Origin: Mya arenaria
Lineage: Eukaryota > Mollusca > Bivalvia > Myida > Myidae
Assembly (NCBI RefSeq): GCF_026914265.1
Contig: NC_069133.1
Location: 25,537,272 to 25,601,271 of the forward strand
DNA length: 64,000 nucleotides
Direction of reading: 5' to 3'
Shown: in pieces, positions 23,223 to 46,200 of the stretch
How positions within the stretch are numbered: the first letter of the stretch is position 1
Layout: each line of letters starts with the position of its first letter
Made by a program: the position numbers and the translations under genes
Notes under the pieces: generated by a model
Told to the model about the DNA's origin: nothing
What the model saw: only the letters and a program-made list of their open reading frames with translations
Databases searched by the model: none

Positions 23223-23393
23223 CAGTCGAAACTCGTTATGTCGAACTCTGTTATCTCGATGGTCTGGTTATGTCGAACATTTTGATTGCATTTGGTTTAG
23301 TAAGACATGTTTTGTATTTCAGTTATATCGAATGTTCATCACCTCGAAGTATTTCCCAAGGTATCAACGATTTCGGCAAAGCGAGCTTCGACT
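23223..23393. mobile_element. pogo/Tigger-like MITE (paralogue of 1048-1218)
   Basis: TACAGTCGAAACTCG start and decayed right end. It lies directly downstream of the transporter stop codon, probably within its 3' UTR. Confidence 0.7.
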
Positions 23394-23426
23394 TAACTTA
23401 TATACGTAACTTAACGTTTCGTAATA

Positions 23427-32805
<9,379 letters not shown>

Positions 32806-33049
32806 TGGTCAAATGCCCAGTAGAAGATAGGAAACACCTCTGTCACATCACACGTAGTAGAGAACATTTACAAGGGACATCATTCACATTACCTGCAAAA
32901 GAAAAATCACCTGTAACATCTGTCACAACACCAGTAGAAATGATCGAACTCCTTTGACATAGGTAATAACCACAAACAATAGAAACATAAACTTGTAACT
33001 GAGGACACATGACGTAAACACGCCCCTAGGACATCACCAGTAGTAGAAT

Positions 33050-33910
33050 ATATATATATATACATGTTACATCTGTGACATCACTTGCATAACATAACAT
33101 ATCCTATTGAAGTGAATATTTTTACTTGGACATGGGTTACCCCACATGCATTAGGGAACATGCGAACGTAACATCTTTCACTTCGCTTGCAATAGTGAAT
33201 ACATCCTTGGAATATATGTCACATATCATGCAAATAAAAATATACACTTAGGCTATCTGTCACAACACCTGTAGTAGAGAACACACTGCCATTATAACAG
33301 ATATATCACATCACCTGCAATATAATAAATACACGTGGGAAATCTGTCACAACATTTGTTACATCCGTAACACAATATATACACATCACACATAATAGAG
33401 AACACACAATTGTAACATCTGTCACGCCAGATATATCACACCACATGCACTAGCTGTCACATTACATATAATAGAGGACACACAATTGTAACATCTGTCA
33501 CGCCAGATAAATCACACCACCTGCACTAGCTGTCACATTACATATAATAGAGGACACACAATTGTAACATCTGTCACACCAGATATACCACACCACCTGC
33601 ACTAACTGCCACATCACATATAATAGAGAACAAACACTTGTAACATCTGTCACGTCAGGTATATCACCCCACCTGCACTAGCTGTCACATCACATACAAT
33701 AGAGAACACACATCTGTAACATCTGTCACGTCCGGTATATCAAGCCACTTGCACTAGCTGTCACATGACATATAATAGAGAACACACACCTGTAACATCG
33801 ACCACGCCAGTTATATCACACCACCTGCACTAACTGTCACATTACATATAATAAAGAACACACACTTGTTACATCTGTCACGTCAGGTATATCACACCAC
33901 TTGCACTAGA
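33050..33910. repeat. 76-bp minisatellite upstream of the transporter
   Basis: The unit holds GTAACATCTGTCACGCCAG, TATATCACACCACCTGCAC, TAGCTGTCACATTACATAT and AATAGAGGACACACA. About six recognisable units lie at 33410-33900. Looser relatives spread over about 32820-34260, starting just beyond the first coding exon. It could lie in a 5' UTR intron. Confidence 0.75.
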
Positions 33911-34429
33911 ATGCATACACTTTGACTACCTGTCATATATCTGTCTAACCTCTTGCAGTAAAATTAAACACCTGCGACATATGACATAAAACTACTTAAA
34001 AATACATATAGAAGGGCCATTAGCCACATCTCCTGGATAAAAAACACTCCTGGATAATTGATCACATGTTCTAGAGAGCATACACCTGGCCATGAGTCAC
34101 ACCACCTGCGGTACAGAAAAGGCACATGTGATATCAATCACGACACCTGTAGTAACAAACGCCTTAGGCATGTCTAACATCACCTGCAATAAAGAACATA
34201 CACCTGCGTCATACCAACCGGCACCTGCATAAGACTTAGCAGATGTGTAATTTCAACTCCAGTAAAGATTGTACACCTGAAACGTCGGTCACAACAATGT
34301 CATTCAAACTGCTGGACGGCTTTATGAATTGAACACAATTCACTGTATATGTAAAGGGAAACGGACATCTGCAATGTTGGTCACTACACCTGCACATCGG
34401 GAAACAAGGGGATTTCCCTAAGTATTGTA

Positions 34430-34595
34430 CAGTCGAGCCCCGTTGGCTCGAACTTCCAGGGTCCGGAGAAAATACCTCGAGCCTCACAAAAATTCGAGCC
34501 TAGTGGGAATCTTTACCTTCAGTATAAAGAAATGGGTCCTGCACATCCAGTTCGAGTAATTCGAGCCAAACGAGTTCGAGCAAACGGGGTTTGAC
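34430..34595. mobile_element. Tigger-like MITE
   Basis: CAGTCGAGCCCCGTTGGCTC at the left, CGAGCAAACGGGGTTTGACTG (complementary) at the right, with TA on both sides. Same family as 3806-3979. Confidence 0.75.
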
Positions 34596-35335
34596 TGTAT
34601 CTGAAAAATGGCCGTTTTGTTTCCCGATCGGGCAATGCAGTGACAAACGTTTCTCCGACTGTCTATCGTCTTATTTGCACTAAATATCAGTGTCTTGCCG
34701 TCGTATATTAGATTACTGCTGGTGTTGGACACACAGAATATCAATGCGATGGCCTTTTAAACGGCGGTCTTGAAATAACAGACGCTCCGCAGAGTTGACC
34801 ATCTTGGTGTATGGAAATCTAATCACAGACAAGATATATATCCAGGAGGATTCCCGTACTTTAGCAGTTAGCTTTGTTTTATGGTTAGTTTAGTAGAGAG
34901 AGGGGAGGCCGCGAGATCGATGGTTCTATTCTCAGATGTCGTTTTCATTAATCGAGACGAAACAAGCAGGGAGGTTGTGTGTGGATGGCTGCAGGAGTTA
35001 GTCTACAAACCAAATGAGACGAAACAAAGATGGTAATGAATAAATGTCGAACATCGTTCGGTTTTTGGACGCCCGAATGTTTTTTACATTAAAGTCAATA
35101 ATCACAGATTGCATTTTAGTTAAAATGCGACTTTAAGCCCAACTGATTTATAAGTATACCATCGATGTATAATACCCAAGAATGCCATCAAACATTGGCT
35201 TTGCTACGGGCTATTGCTGGACAAAATGATAGAGACTTGTTAATATATTTGAGATTGTTATCCTAATGCACCTCTGAATTCACTGACAATCATTTAATTT
35301 TTGTATAGTTTGTCGTGTTCCTAAAACATGTTTAG

Positions 35336-36715
35336 AGTACATGTATACTATTGTAACACTGTGTTTCGGCTGTCGTGCTTGACCGTGCATACTCCAGATA
35401 ATATGGTAACGCTACATTTCGGTAGCTACGCGTGTCTTTGTTGTTTCCAGGTAATATTGTATCGTTGTGTTTCGGTAGCAACGCGTGTCTTTGTTGTTTC
35501 CAGGTAATTTTGAAACGCCGTTTTTCGGTAGCTACGTTTTCCCTGTAGTCTCCATGTACTATTGTATCGCTGTATTTCTGTAGCTGGATTTGACCCTGAA
35601 GTTTCCATGAAGTGCGGTAACGCTGTATTTCAGTATCTAGGCGTGTCCCTGTAGTCTCCATGCAATATTGTAACGCTGTATTTCGGTAGCTACGCTTACC
35701 ATGTATAGTCTCCATGAAGTAATGTATCACTGTATTTCGGTTATTGGGTTTGTAGTTTTTATGTAATAATGTAACACTGTATTTCGGTAGCTACCCCTTC
35801 CCTGTAGTGTCCATATAATATTGTATCGCTGTATTTTGGTAACTTGGCTTGCCCTGTAGTCTCCATGCAATACTAGTAGTAGTTTCCATGAAGTGCAGTA
35901 ACGCTGTATTTCGGTAACCGGATTTGACCCCGTAGTTTCCATGAAGTGCAGTAACGCTGTATTTCGGTAACCGGATTTGACCCCGTAGTTTCCATGAAGT
36001 GCAGTAACGCTGTATTTCGGTAACCGGATTTGACCCCGTAGTTTCCATGAAGTGCAGTAACGCTGTATTTCGGTAACCGGATTTGACCCCGTAGTTTCCA
36101 TGAAGTGCAGTAACGCTGTATTTCGGTAACCGGATTTGACCCCGTAGTTTCCATGAAGTGCAGTAACGCTGTGTTTCGGTAACCGGATTTGACCCCGTAG
36201 TTTCCAGGACGTGCGATAACGCTGTATTTCGGTAGCTAGGCTTTCCCAGTACTATTGTAACGCTGTATTTCGATAGCTACGCTTTCCCTGTATTCTCCAT
36301 GTAATAGTGTATCTCTGTATTTCGGTAGCTGAATTTGACCTTGTAATCTCCAAGTAATATTGGAACGCTGTATTTCGATAACTGGGCTTGTCCATGTAGT
36401 TTCCAGGTAGTATTGTAACACTGCATTTCGGTAGCTAAGCGTGTCCATATTGTTTTCATGTAATATTCTAACGCTGTTTCGGTAGCTAAGCGTGTCCATA
36501 TTGTTTTCATGTCATATTCTAACGCTGTTTCGGTAGCTAAGCGTGTCCATATTGTTTTCATGTAGTATTCTAACGCTGTTTCGGTAGCTAAGCGTGTCCA
36601 TATTGTTTTCATGTAATATTCTAACGCTGTTTCGGTAGCTAAGCGTGTCCATATTGTTTTCATGTAATATTCTAACGCTGTTTCGGTAGCTAAGCTTGTC
36701 GCTGTAGCTCCGCGA
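35336..36715. repeat. Large minisatellite with 53-bp and 51-bp subfamilies
   Basis: Units share AACGCTGTATTTCGGTA. The middle part (about 35880-36210) is a near-identical 53-bp run (TAGTTTCCATGAAGTGCAG, then AACCGGATTTGACCCCG). The right part (about 36440-36700) is a 51-bp run (GTCCATATTGTTTTCATGTA, then CTGTTTCGGTAGCTAAGC). The left part is diverged. The 51-bp units keep one minus-strand frame open as a 17-residue repeat (MKTIWTRLATETALEYY), expected from a stop-free unit divisible by three. Intergenic. Confidence 0.9.
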
Positions 36716-36744
36716 AATGTTGTAACAATGAATTCGCAAAGAAA

Positions 36745-36927
36745 TCAGTTGAAGTATTATTATTGTTTTGTTGTTGTTGCTGTTGTTATTATTGATGACG
36801 ATGATTTATTTTGTTGTTGTTGTTGTTGTTGTCGTGGTCGCTGCCATTGTCGTTGTTGTTGTTGGTGGTGTTAGTTTGGTTTTGTTCGTTGTTGTTATTG
36901 TTGTTGTTGTTGTTGATGATGATGATA

Positions 36928-36998
<71 letters not shown>

Positions 36999-37090
36999 AT
37001 TGTTTCAATTATGTTGTCGTGGTCGTCGTCGTTGATGTCGTCGCCTTTGTCGATCTGGTTGACGTCGTTGTTGTTGTTGCTGCTGCTTTG
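36745..37090. repeat. (GTT)n/(GAT)n compound microsatellite
   Basis: Interrupted GTT repeats pass into a pure (GAT)n tract of about 25 units (36916-36998), then GTC/GTT repeats. Confidence 0.95.
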
Positions 37091-37453
37091 AAACCAAAAA
37101 CAATCAAATTAACCGCTTTTTAGGTAGATTCGATTTTTAAACAGATCACTCCCTGGAGACATTGACAAAGCGGCTACCTTTATATTAATGATTGAACTAC
37201 ATAATCAAACAATCTATCTAGGAGGTGGCATTTAAAATGCACGGTTTTCATATATGAACATGGTGTTTATGACGCCGGCAGTACCCTGGAGAATTAGATG
37301 CCCGTTCAGTAACAAATACTCTTCTATAATGTATATCATGCGCGATTAATCAAACAATGCTGTGCTGTTGTAGATAATGTCAATTTCCAGCACGGCTTGC
37401 AGACAATGAGGACTGTCATGTATGTATGTGCATTTCTGATTTGCAACTTTCGC

Positions 37454-37690
37454 AGGGGTGGCCCCAGGATTTGACGTTAGAGGGGGCGTAACTAAGGGGC
37501 ACAACCTTTTGACATTCGCTCCTTTCTCAGAACCGAAATGTTACAAAAAAATGTTGGCCGGCGGTTTAAAAAATACTATTCCGAATTAATGCATTTTCAG
37601 GGAATTTCAATATTTTTTCCGACAAACACAATACAGTAATCTTTGCCGATTTAAGGGGCGGCAGGGGGATGGCACGCCCCCTCTTAAGTC
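37454..37690 (+). repeat. Dispersed 'CAGGGGTGGCCCCAGGATTT' repeat
   Basis: GGCCCCAGGATTTGACGTTA, GGGGCGTAACTAAGGGGC and a right end GGGGCGGCAGGGGGATGG. The fuller length here suggests an element of about 240 bp. Confidence 0.6.
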
Positions 37691-38103
37691 GTTAGGTCTG
37701 TGCGTGTTTTCGTTCTCTCTCCAGAAGACAATAACATGCCAAAATTATTATTATGCATTACAGAGAATGTTTTTGTTCGCTCTCTGTTACCGCCGATAAA
37801 CATGTAATAATTGGTGTAATATTCGGCTGAATGAAAGAGAAGATGTTGTGTTTTCGGCTCCAATTGAACTTCGGAAAGACGTCGACCCTGGCTTTAAAGA
37901 GACTCGCTCAAATTCTTGGACCAAAAATTAGTTGTTTTTTCCGGAAATGCATCAGAACACTTATTTTTATCTCTATGATATCGAACTTGTAGAGAAAAAT
38001 GCCATGTTGGATATTTGACCTTATAGCAATTCATTTTAATAACATCACGTAATAAAGTCAATCAACCAATCACGCAACAACGAATCACCCATAAACGTTA
38101 AAC

Positions 38104-38545
38104 ATATTTGTGCACTTTTGTTGAAAGGTTCTAGCTGTCAGAATTTTAATTTCAATTTTGTATAACGCTTTCAATCGGAAAATCTCGGCCATAACCAAAT
38201 TTATTGATATAGCGCGAATGAACAATTTCAACCACGAGGGTTGCTGGTGACGTAACTGTTTCCTTCCACGTTGTCAATGACAACGTTCAATACTTCCACG
38301 TTGTCACGTTAAAAACGCTATTGCGGTCGTCAAAGACAATATTTGTGCACTTTTGTTGAAAGGTTCTAGCTGTCAGAATTTTAATTTCAATTTTGTATAA
38401 CGCTTTCAATCGGAAAATCTCGGCTATAACCAAATTTATTGATATAGCGCGAATGAACAATTTCAACCACGAGGGTTGCTGGTGACGTAACTGTTTCCTT
38501 CCACGTTGTCAATGACAACGTTCAATACTTCCACGTTGTCAATGA
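38104..38545. repeat. Tandem duplication, 236-bp period
   Basis: ATATTTGTGCACTTTTGTTG starts at 38105 and again at 38341, and the two units are almost identical through CCACGAGGGTTGCTGGTGAC and TTCCACGTTGTC. A short TTCCACGTTGTCAATGACAA motif repeats further inside. Recent, from its high identity. Confidence 0.9.
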
Positions 38546-38564
38546 CAACGTTCAATATACAGCG

Positions 38565-38905
38565 TACGCAAGCGGAGCACCTCGGCCATTTTCCTTCGAA
38601 TACAACCGCGGATGTGTATGGACATTTTGCAATCTCAGATTTTTTTTTCAAATTTTAACTACGCTGTAAGTAGATCGCGTAGTAATATAAATTTAGCAAT
38701 AACGCCCGAGGACTTTACTTCAAGAAATCTTAATGATAAATAGCAATAGTTCACTTCAATGAGAATCAGTTAGACCTTATTGATAACAAAGTACACTACA
38801 ATTAATTGATAATGTTATTAATTTTACGAACTGTTTTAAAAAAAAATCACCGGCATACATCCGAGGTTCGTCGTGTGGCGAAGATGGCCGAGGTGTTCCG
38901 ATTGA
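38565..38905. mobile_element. MITE of the 'CTCGGCCATTTTCCATCG' family
   Basis: Left end GGAGCACCTCGGCCATTTTC, right end complementary (GAAGATGGCCGAGGTGTTCC), internal AACTACGCTGTAAGTAGATC and CGGCATACATCCGAGG. Best compared with 55458-55805. Confidence 0.7.
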
Positions 38906-40126
38906 TAGCGTGCGATATAAGTGAATAGCGTTTGAATAATCTGGACGGGATATATGGAACGGTTACACCCACTCGACGTTTTACCGTTATGACGCCTGGT
39001 TAATCCCGCCTTCTTTTAACCGCTCCGATAAAGGAAGTGTATACGAAATAGACCAAATCAATGAAAATACTCTCGAACATGGTATAATAAACGTGATTTC
39101 CTGCAATTATGACTACCCCTTCCACACAAAAATATCAGTGTATTTTGACACGCAATGGACGAATGACATTAACCTCTACTTTGCATTATAAACTGTTTGG
39201 TTACGGATTTTTCAATTAAAGGGAGTCGCTCAAGTGTTTAGAGTAATATTTTTCCCGGTAATGCATCTGAAAACGCTTGTTTTATAATTATTTTGCTCTT
39301 TGAAACCGAAATTGCAGAACGAAGTACGATTACAGTATTTTTTTTATTTTTTTGGTTGCAATGGGGAGCAAACCCGGGCCGGTAGAACCGGTTTTAATCT
39401 TTATCGAATACATTGGAAACATCACGTGATAATATCCATCAACCAATCACGCTACAATAATTTGCTGAAAATCGTTACCGTAATGGTTTTCAAAATTATG
39501 ATCTTTAAAGACAATATTTGAAAGCATACCAGCATTGGCTGAATGGGTTCCAGCTGCCAGTATCTAAGTTAAGACCTTTAAATGATTTACCACACTTAAT
39601 TTCGTAATATTTTTCTTTTCATAAAAAATGCAATTTACGAACCATGAGTCCCCTTACAACATCATATACATAACTAACGAGCAATCACTACACATTTATA
39701 GATATTTGAAGTTTCCTCAAGTAGCATGACTCCAAGCAAGATATGACAAAACATCGATTACATATTTTGAAATGTATTCAAAATAATACAGAACAGAATA
39801 AAGTTGATTTCGTATTAATCAGTTCACACAGTTTACACAATGGCATAAGTCATACAAATAACTAAATAATCTATTTTTAAGCTTTAATAAAGTTCTTAGA
39901 TTGGTTAAATTGGTAAAGGCATGCGAAAACTCGAAGTACCTACCTATTGAGTAACATTCACATTCACAAATAGAGAACTCCAGCACTATAACTATTCCAT
40001 ATTTAGACTTCTTTGATATATACAATCTGGGTAACAATCCATGAAATTGTTTCATATATTTCTAAAAGCAAACTTTCATCTGATTATAGACTGTAACAGG
40101 GAGTTTTATGGAGCGACTATGGTGTT
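38906..40126. other. Intergenic stretch, nothing recognised
   Basis: AT-rich DNA beyond the 3' end of the orphan secreted-protein gene. Only short, unsupported ORFs and no clear repeat beyond weak similarity to neighbouring blocks (ATCACGTGATAA, AATCACGC). Confidence 0.4.
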
Positions 40127-40132
40127 TTATTT
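40127..40132 (-). promoter_or_regulatory. Candidate poly(A) signal of the secreted-protein gene
   Basis: AATAAA on the minus strand, about 119 bp beyond the proposed stop codon at 40251-40253. It supports a last exon at 40251-40270 but is common by chance in AT-rich DNA. Confidence 0.35.
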
Positions 40133-40250
40133 AGCAGGCGATTCTGTTGGGTATCGATTTTAGTTCCTGCTATTGGCGGTTACGTGCTTATCACAAGGAA
40201 CCCTCGGAGATGCCAATATTGGCTCGATGCTGTTCAAAGCCAGTGCTCTG

Positions 40251-43200
40251 TTATTCCGTGATGCCGGTGTCTAACAATGGTATTTAAATAGTGTAATTGA
40301 TATAATGTAATTGAAAGAACGGTAAGAGCTGAACTATTGATGCATGTGAAGTTAGAGGCCTAGGGGCGTAAAGCGAGCGGCCTTGCTGCCTATCGGTCTG
40401 GTGACAAAGCGGCAAAGCGGCGTGAAGTTGGCGGTCTATCAGCCTAGTGGCATTAAATTATTTAAATTTCGAAGCATTTTTATGCTTTTTCTTGCAAAAA
40501 CAATAACAAAATATGTTTTATAAGCATTAGGCCACACCAAATTAATGTTTTGATCCTCGGAACGGCCAAAAAAATAGAGCAAAAATAAATAAATACAATT
40601 TTGTCAGTTTTCATAAAACCCGAAGCGAGCGAGGAGCAAAAGATATGTTGTTTTTTCTTATAATCAATATAAATAAGAAAGATTTTTCAATACCATAGCC
40701 TTTTAAACCATTTAAATGCAATATTGAATTGAAAATCTACTGGACAATGGAAAAATGTTCGAAAACATACTATTTATTCATACGTTTTTGGTAAACGCAT
40801 TATTTGGATAAACCAAATTTCTAACATACATGGAATTAAAACATTTTTCAAGTTTGACGATCATTCATAATAAAGATAACCATTTTTTAGGAAAAAGTTT
40901 GAAACAACTGACATAAATCTACCTGAATCACTTTGACATCATATGCTGTATACAGACATTTATTGGGATTGATTTCTGATGTTTCAAACATGATGTTTAA
41001 CACAGGCAGCTTCAAACATTAGAGTTCATATACATTTTATTTTCTTGACTAAATTAGCATGTGCTTATCGAAATGAAAAGTGCCATGGTACGTTCTGGGG
41101 ACTTGTTTTTTTTATAATAAATCCCAGATTTTGCTGTAAAAAAAACAGAAATTAAGGTAATAAACTAAGGTTAGGCTTTACTATTTTTGGTCGATCCGGA
41201 CCAGTGTTTATTTCGCTATTTGTGAACAGATATTTGTTCGAAACTGCTGTTTTGCCAGAATTTGGTTAAAAATGACTTTGAAACATCAATTTGGACCAAA
41301 CAATGAAACATGTTCCTGTTAAGTTCAGCTGTCTTCTTCAGCATCGACGTCATAAGGTCAAATTCTGGTAACGTGTATCATGATTTGAATCAATTTATAC
41401 TTAATTGAGTCATTGTTCATCATTCCGATTTCCATAAAAAAATAATCAGTAATTACGCAATATTATAGCTACCAGTATCAAATACACATGTTTTACTGCA
41501 TAATTAATGATTCAATTAATGATTATTCAGTGCATGGGATAATGGACAATGACTTCGAGCTTGGTCATAACACATTTATTGTAAAAAATTAGATTAATTT
41601 TTCAAAATTTGAGCCACAGTGTTTATACCGGAAGCAGACATTTTGAATTAATTGAAACCAATGCTAAGCCGACGGTTACTTCCCTTTACAAAAAAACCCT
41701 TAAACTAGCGTAGGAAAATTATAATTCATTATTTTTCAGCCTTTAAAAAATATTACCGGGAGAAATCGGGTTGGCGGGTAAAATAAAGGTCGCACAAAAA
41801 TAATTCTTTTATTTTATTTACGTTTTCAAAAAAATAGGTGCGGAAAATCCGCGGAACGAAACATCAATTTGGTGTGGCCTTAAGTAAAATCATGTAGCGA
41901 TTATCAGCAATCTTCAAAAAAATCGATCTTTCAGACTAAAAGTGTTTTCTATTTTAAAGCATTTTTATGCGGTTATTTGGAAACAATAATAGATTAATGT
42001 TTTTTTTATTAACAAATTAACTTCCCGAAGATCTAGCAGTCCAGGGGCCTGGCGACTTTGCGGCGTGAAGTTAGCGGCCTAGCTTTTTGGGGGAAATGCT
42101 GATAATCGCTTCGGGATGCTGATTTGTGAATAAAAACATAAATTTATTAGTGTTATGGAGTAAAACGCTTCAAAAAATGATTTGAAATAGAAAAACAATT
42201 AAGCAACTAAGTCACTAGGTCGCCAACTTCAAGCCCCTTGGTGGTTGTGTTAGTAGTTTATTCTCCGGGTCCTGGCGTGAGCACATTGAAGGGTCCCAGA
42301 GTGACAGTTCAACCACCGCACACCAATCCTGAGCAGATTATCTGGTGGTTAACCTGTACTAGGTGCCTTCACCTCTGCAAGGAACTGACCATTTCTGTAC
42401 ATGCCAGGGGCAATGGTCGTAGAAAGGATTTCATAACCAATCACAACAGAAGTGACCTGGTCCGCCCGGGAATCGAACCCAAGTTGTCCGATTCACAGTC
42501 AAGCGCTCTACCGATTGAGCTAACGGGAGGGGCAAGCCCCTTGGCTGCCAGGGCCAGTATAAAGTAGTGATCTTATCCGAATCCTTAGATATACTTCAGT
42601 GATTCCACAAAGCCTATTGGTCGGCTAAATATACTGGTAAAAAAACACTAAGTTTCTAATCTTATGGCGGATCCGTAGTCTAGTGGTTACACAATTGACT
42701 GTCGATCCAGGGGTCGCAGGTTCGATTCCCCGTCGCACCACTTAACAAAATTTATACTAATTGACGTGAAATGAGGGCCCGTGTGACAGTGCAATACACT
42801 GGTGCACGTTAAAGTACCAGGGTAGTGCTAAACAGGGTTACATATGTATGTAGCAGCAACATAAAATGGCTAACAATCTTATCAGAGCACTCGCCGAATA
42901 GGCAATGCCCGGCTGCGAGTATAAATACGCTTACACATCACCTTAAATTTAAGTTCAATCTCAGTTGCTTACTACTGTGAAATCATTTATATTCGTTGGC
43001 ATGAAAGTTCGTGGTTTGCCGAAAGATTACAATTTCACGGGTACATGTACTTGAATTCGTGGTTTTTCATTTTCGAAAAAAAATTCGAAACTGCGGTCGT
43101 CCTAGATCGTCTGCATTATCTCCACGCGCTGGCCGGTGATTTCCGTCTTCTACGTCACTCGGTTTATGACAGTAGCTAAAGTGGTAGGACATGCCAATTA

Positions 43201-46200
43201 GTGCATATACCCATGTCAACTGGAAATTAAGGTCATGGCAATTGAAAAAGTAAATAAAGGGTCTATATTTCATGGGATCTTGAATTCGTGGATCCCCTAA
43301 CCCACGAAAACCACGAACAATAATGCCCCACGAACATCAATGATTTAACAGTACTAAAAACAATTGCGCTGATCGGATTGCGTGATATAAATAGCGGACG
43401 TATACAGTGAATGAAGTCGATGATGTATGACCATAAAATTGACTTCAGTTGCATATTGAATACCATCCGTGCTGGTTGTCAAACTCGTCCGATATGGGTT
43501 AATGTCCGATACAATAAACGTCAAATGTGCATTTGGTCCTGCTTTGACCAGCCGATGACCAATTTGCACGACTCGGCGTCCCTTGGGCCAGCTAGATTAT
43601 TGGCTCAATTTATTTAATTCAGTAAATGAACGGGATAGAACATTGCTATGTTAGTAGACCAAATTGTATACTCAATAAAATTATTGTAGAATGTATTCTA
43701 TTCAATTCAATTGGTTTTATTGAACATTTATGTGGGTTTTTTTTAAAGATTTATTCAAATGCTCAAAGAAATATACACATACATAAAGTAACAGATGTAT
43801 AAGAGTGTGACTTTTAATACAGATTTCGAGCAGACATGAAAGAGAGTGCCCCAAAAAGCATAAATTTACGGCAATGCACAGATGCAATGAAGAATAGGTC
43901 ATACTTGGTGATATTTAAAATGTTAATCAGATATAGTGTAAAATCATTTTATGTAAAGGACATTAAGTGAAAAACAAAGGTAGAAAGTTCAGGTTAGATC
44001 GTCCTTTTCCGTTCCGAGTCGGGATAAGATGTAGGCCAGGAACACCTCGGCTATTACCCAACATAATTGACCTCCCGAAGATTGACGGAGATGACCGAGT
44101 TGTTACGATCGCAAGATAAGCTGAAGCGGCATCTCGATAATCAATCGGAACAGCTCGGCTATCTCCGCTTTACGACAAGCCTCGTATGTATGCCGTTGCA
44201 TAAGTAACTGAATAATAATATTTCTCAAATGTTTGGTTTAACATTTATTGTTATAACTACGTTCAAATTGATTTCTAGTCAAGCGTTTTATTGCATAAAT
44301 CATTTCGATTTCTTAGAATAAAGTCTTTTGGTTTAACTGCTAAACTGAAATTACTACGCGATCTACTTGCAGCTTAGTTAACTGTAAAGAATTCTGACAT
44401 TTTAAACTGTCTAAACACTTTCGAGTTTTTTGAAGGGGAATGGCCGAGGTTCTCCGACAGACATATCGCTAATAGTTAGAATACTGCATACTCATGTCCA
44501 CACTGTACGGCCCGTGGGTGTACAACCAAGTCCAGATTTCTGGAATGTAAATAATGTACTCAATTTCAATGAATGAATGAATGAATGAATGAATGAATGA
44601 ATGAATGAATGAATGAATGAATGAATGAATGAATGAATGAATGAATGAATGAATGAATGAATGAATGAATGAATGAATGAATGAATGAATGAATGAATGA
44701 ATGAATGAATGAATGAACGAACGAACGAACGAACGAATCAATCAATCAATCAATCTTTTAATCAACCAGTCAGTCAACCAGTCAGTCAATAAATTAATAA
44801 TTATTCCAAGAAATGGTGACAATGCAATCACGTGTCAAATGATATAATGAGTTCTTACCCACGTTGAGATTATAAAGTCCCTCGAATTCATCTGCAACAA
44901 AAAAACAAACAAAAAAAACATAAAGGAATTACCCTTATAATGATAACACATGTATTCAATTAAGATAAGTTCTCGTGTTCTCTGCATTCATTACCAACTT
45001 AGTGGTTTCAAATTTAAATAATGTTACAGCTGAAGTCTCACAGATTGACGGTTTTGACATTTCTTTTTGTCTCAGAATCATCCCTTTTTGGCATCAATGC
45101 CCTTCAATTCAGTTATATAAGATAACTCGCAATAGATTGAGAACAGGCCAAAAAATGTGTTATATTTACTTCTTCGAATTTTTAGAAATTCTATAGGAAT
45201 AATCTGTATGATTATCAGAATAAACCATTTTTCATTTATCAAAATCCATTTTCATTATGTATTTTGGCTAATTGAAATAAGCGACTTAAGCCTGTTAAGC
45301 TTAAGAAGTTTCGAGAAATTGGGGCCAGATCTCAGGTGTTTGGAAAAAATCAAAACTATTTTTTAAGCGTGAGTAACGCTTTTAGCCTTCAAAAAATCAA
45401 ATCCCGAAAGTAAATACGAAAAACTGATCTTTTGTGAACAGTCTTATATCACTGGTTTCCAGACGTTTGCGCAAAAATTGGATCATTCTATGTCAACAAA
45501 ATAAATGAAAGTTGTCCAAAACGAACCATCTGTAAAAGAGCAAACTCAACTGTCCAGTTTTTGACAACTATTACTATTACTATTAAACGCATTTTCTTTA
45601 CAACGATTATGAAACAAGTTATTGCAACACGATATTGGCACGATATTACGCGAAAATGTGTCTTCTGTAGTGGGGGACACCGGAGTACCTTGAGGAAACC
45701 CACCTGTCACACGCTCGGTGACTACAAACCAAACTCACATGCGTCAAGGATTCGAACCCGGGATGCCTACGTGAGAAGCAAGTGCACTAACCACTGCGCT
45801 GACCGGAAAACATTTCAAGGGACTGAACACCGGAGTGACTTCAACGAACCCAATGTTTATCACATTCATAGACGTTTCGGAATAATTGGCTGGTAACCAG
45901 TTTCGTCAGAAATTTAATGCCCGTAGACATTGTCCCTCGCGTAAACTTTCTTCAAGTGAGGCCGTATTTAAGTTCATCTAGTAAAGTTTTAACCGCCAAG
46001 GGCAACAACTCTGAAGTGACGAAGGCAACCCGGATGGATGCAAAGTCATGTGTGTCAATATAATAATATAGTTTTAAACAAACTGAGAGAAATATAAATA
46101 CTTACACCAGAGTAGGCTTTCTAACTCGGCGAAATGACCTGCAAGAAAATAAACACATCATTAGTTTGTAATTGAGTTAACGAAAGAGCATAAATTTAGT

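Noticed and set aside
35332-36739. Minus-strand repeat-protein-like frames
   Set aside because: Minisatellite translation; frames switch where the unit is 53 bp, and there is no start context or splicing.
42470-42527. Possible tRNA gene on the minus strand
   Set aside because: A and B boxes are present but the acceptor stem does not close and a SINE body follows, so it is a SINE head. The same applies to 30150, 42665 and 53246.
42238-42567. Plus-strand 109-codon frame
   Set aside because: Antisense of a tRNA-derived SINE.
45561-45896. Plus-strand 111-codon frame
   Set aside because: Covers a reverse SINE copy and its flank; no coding signal.
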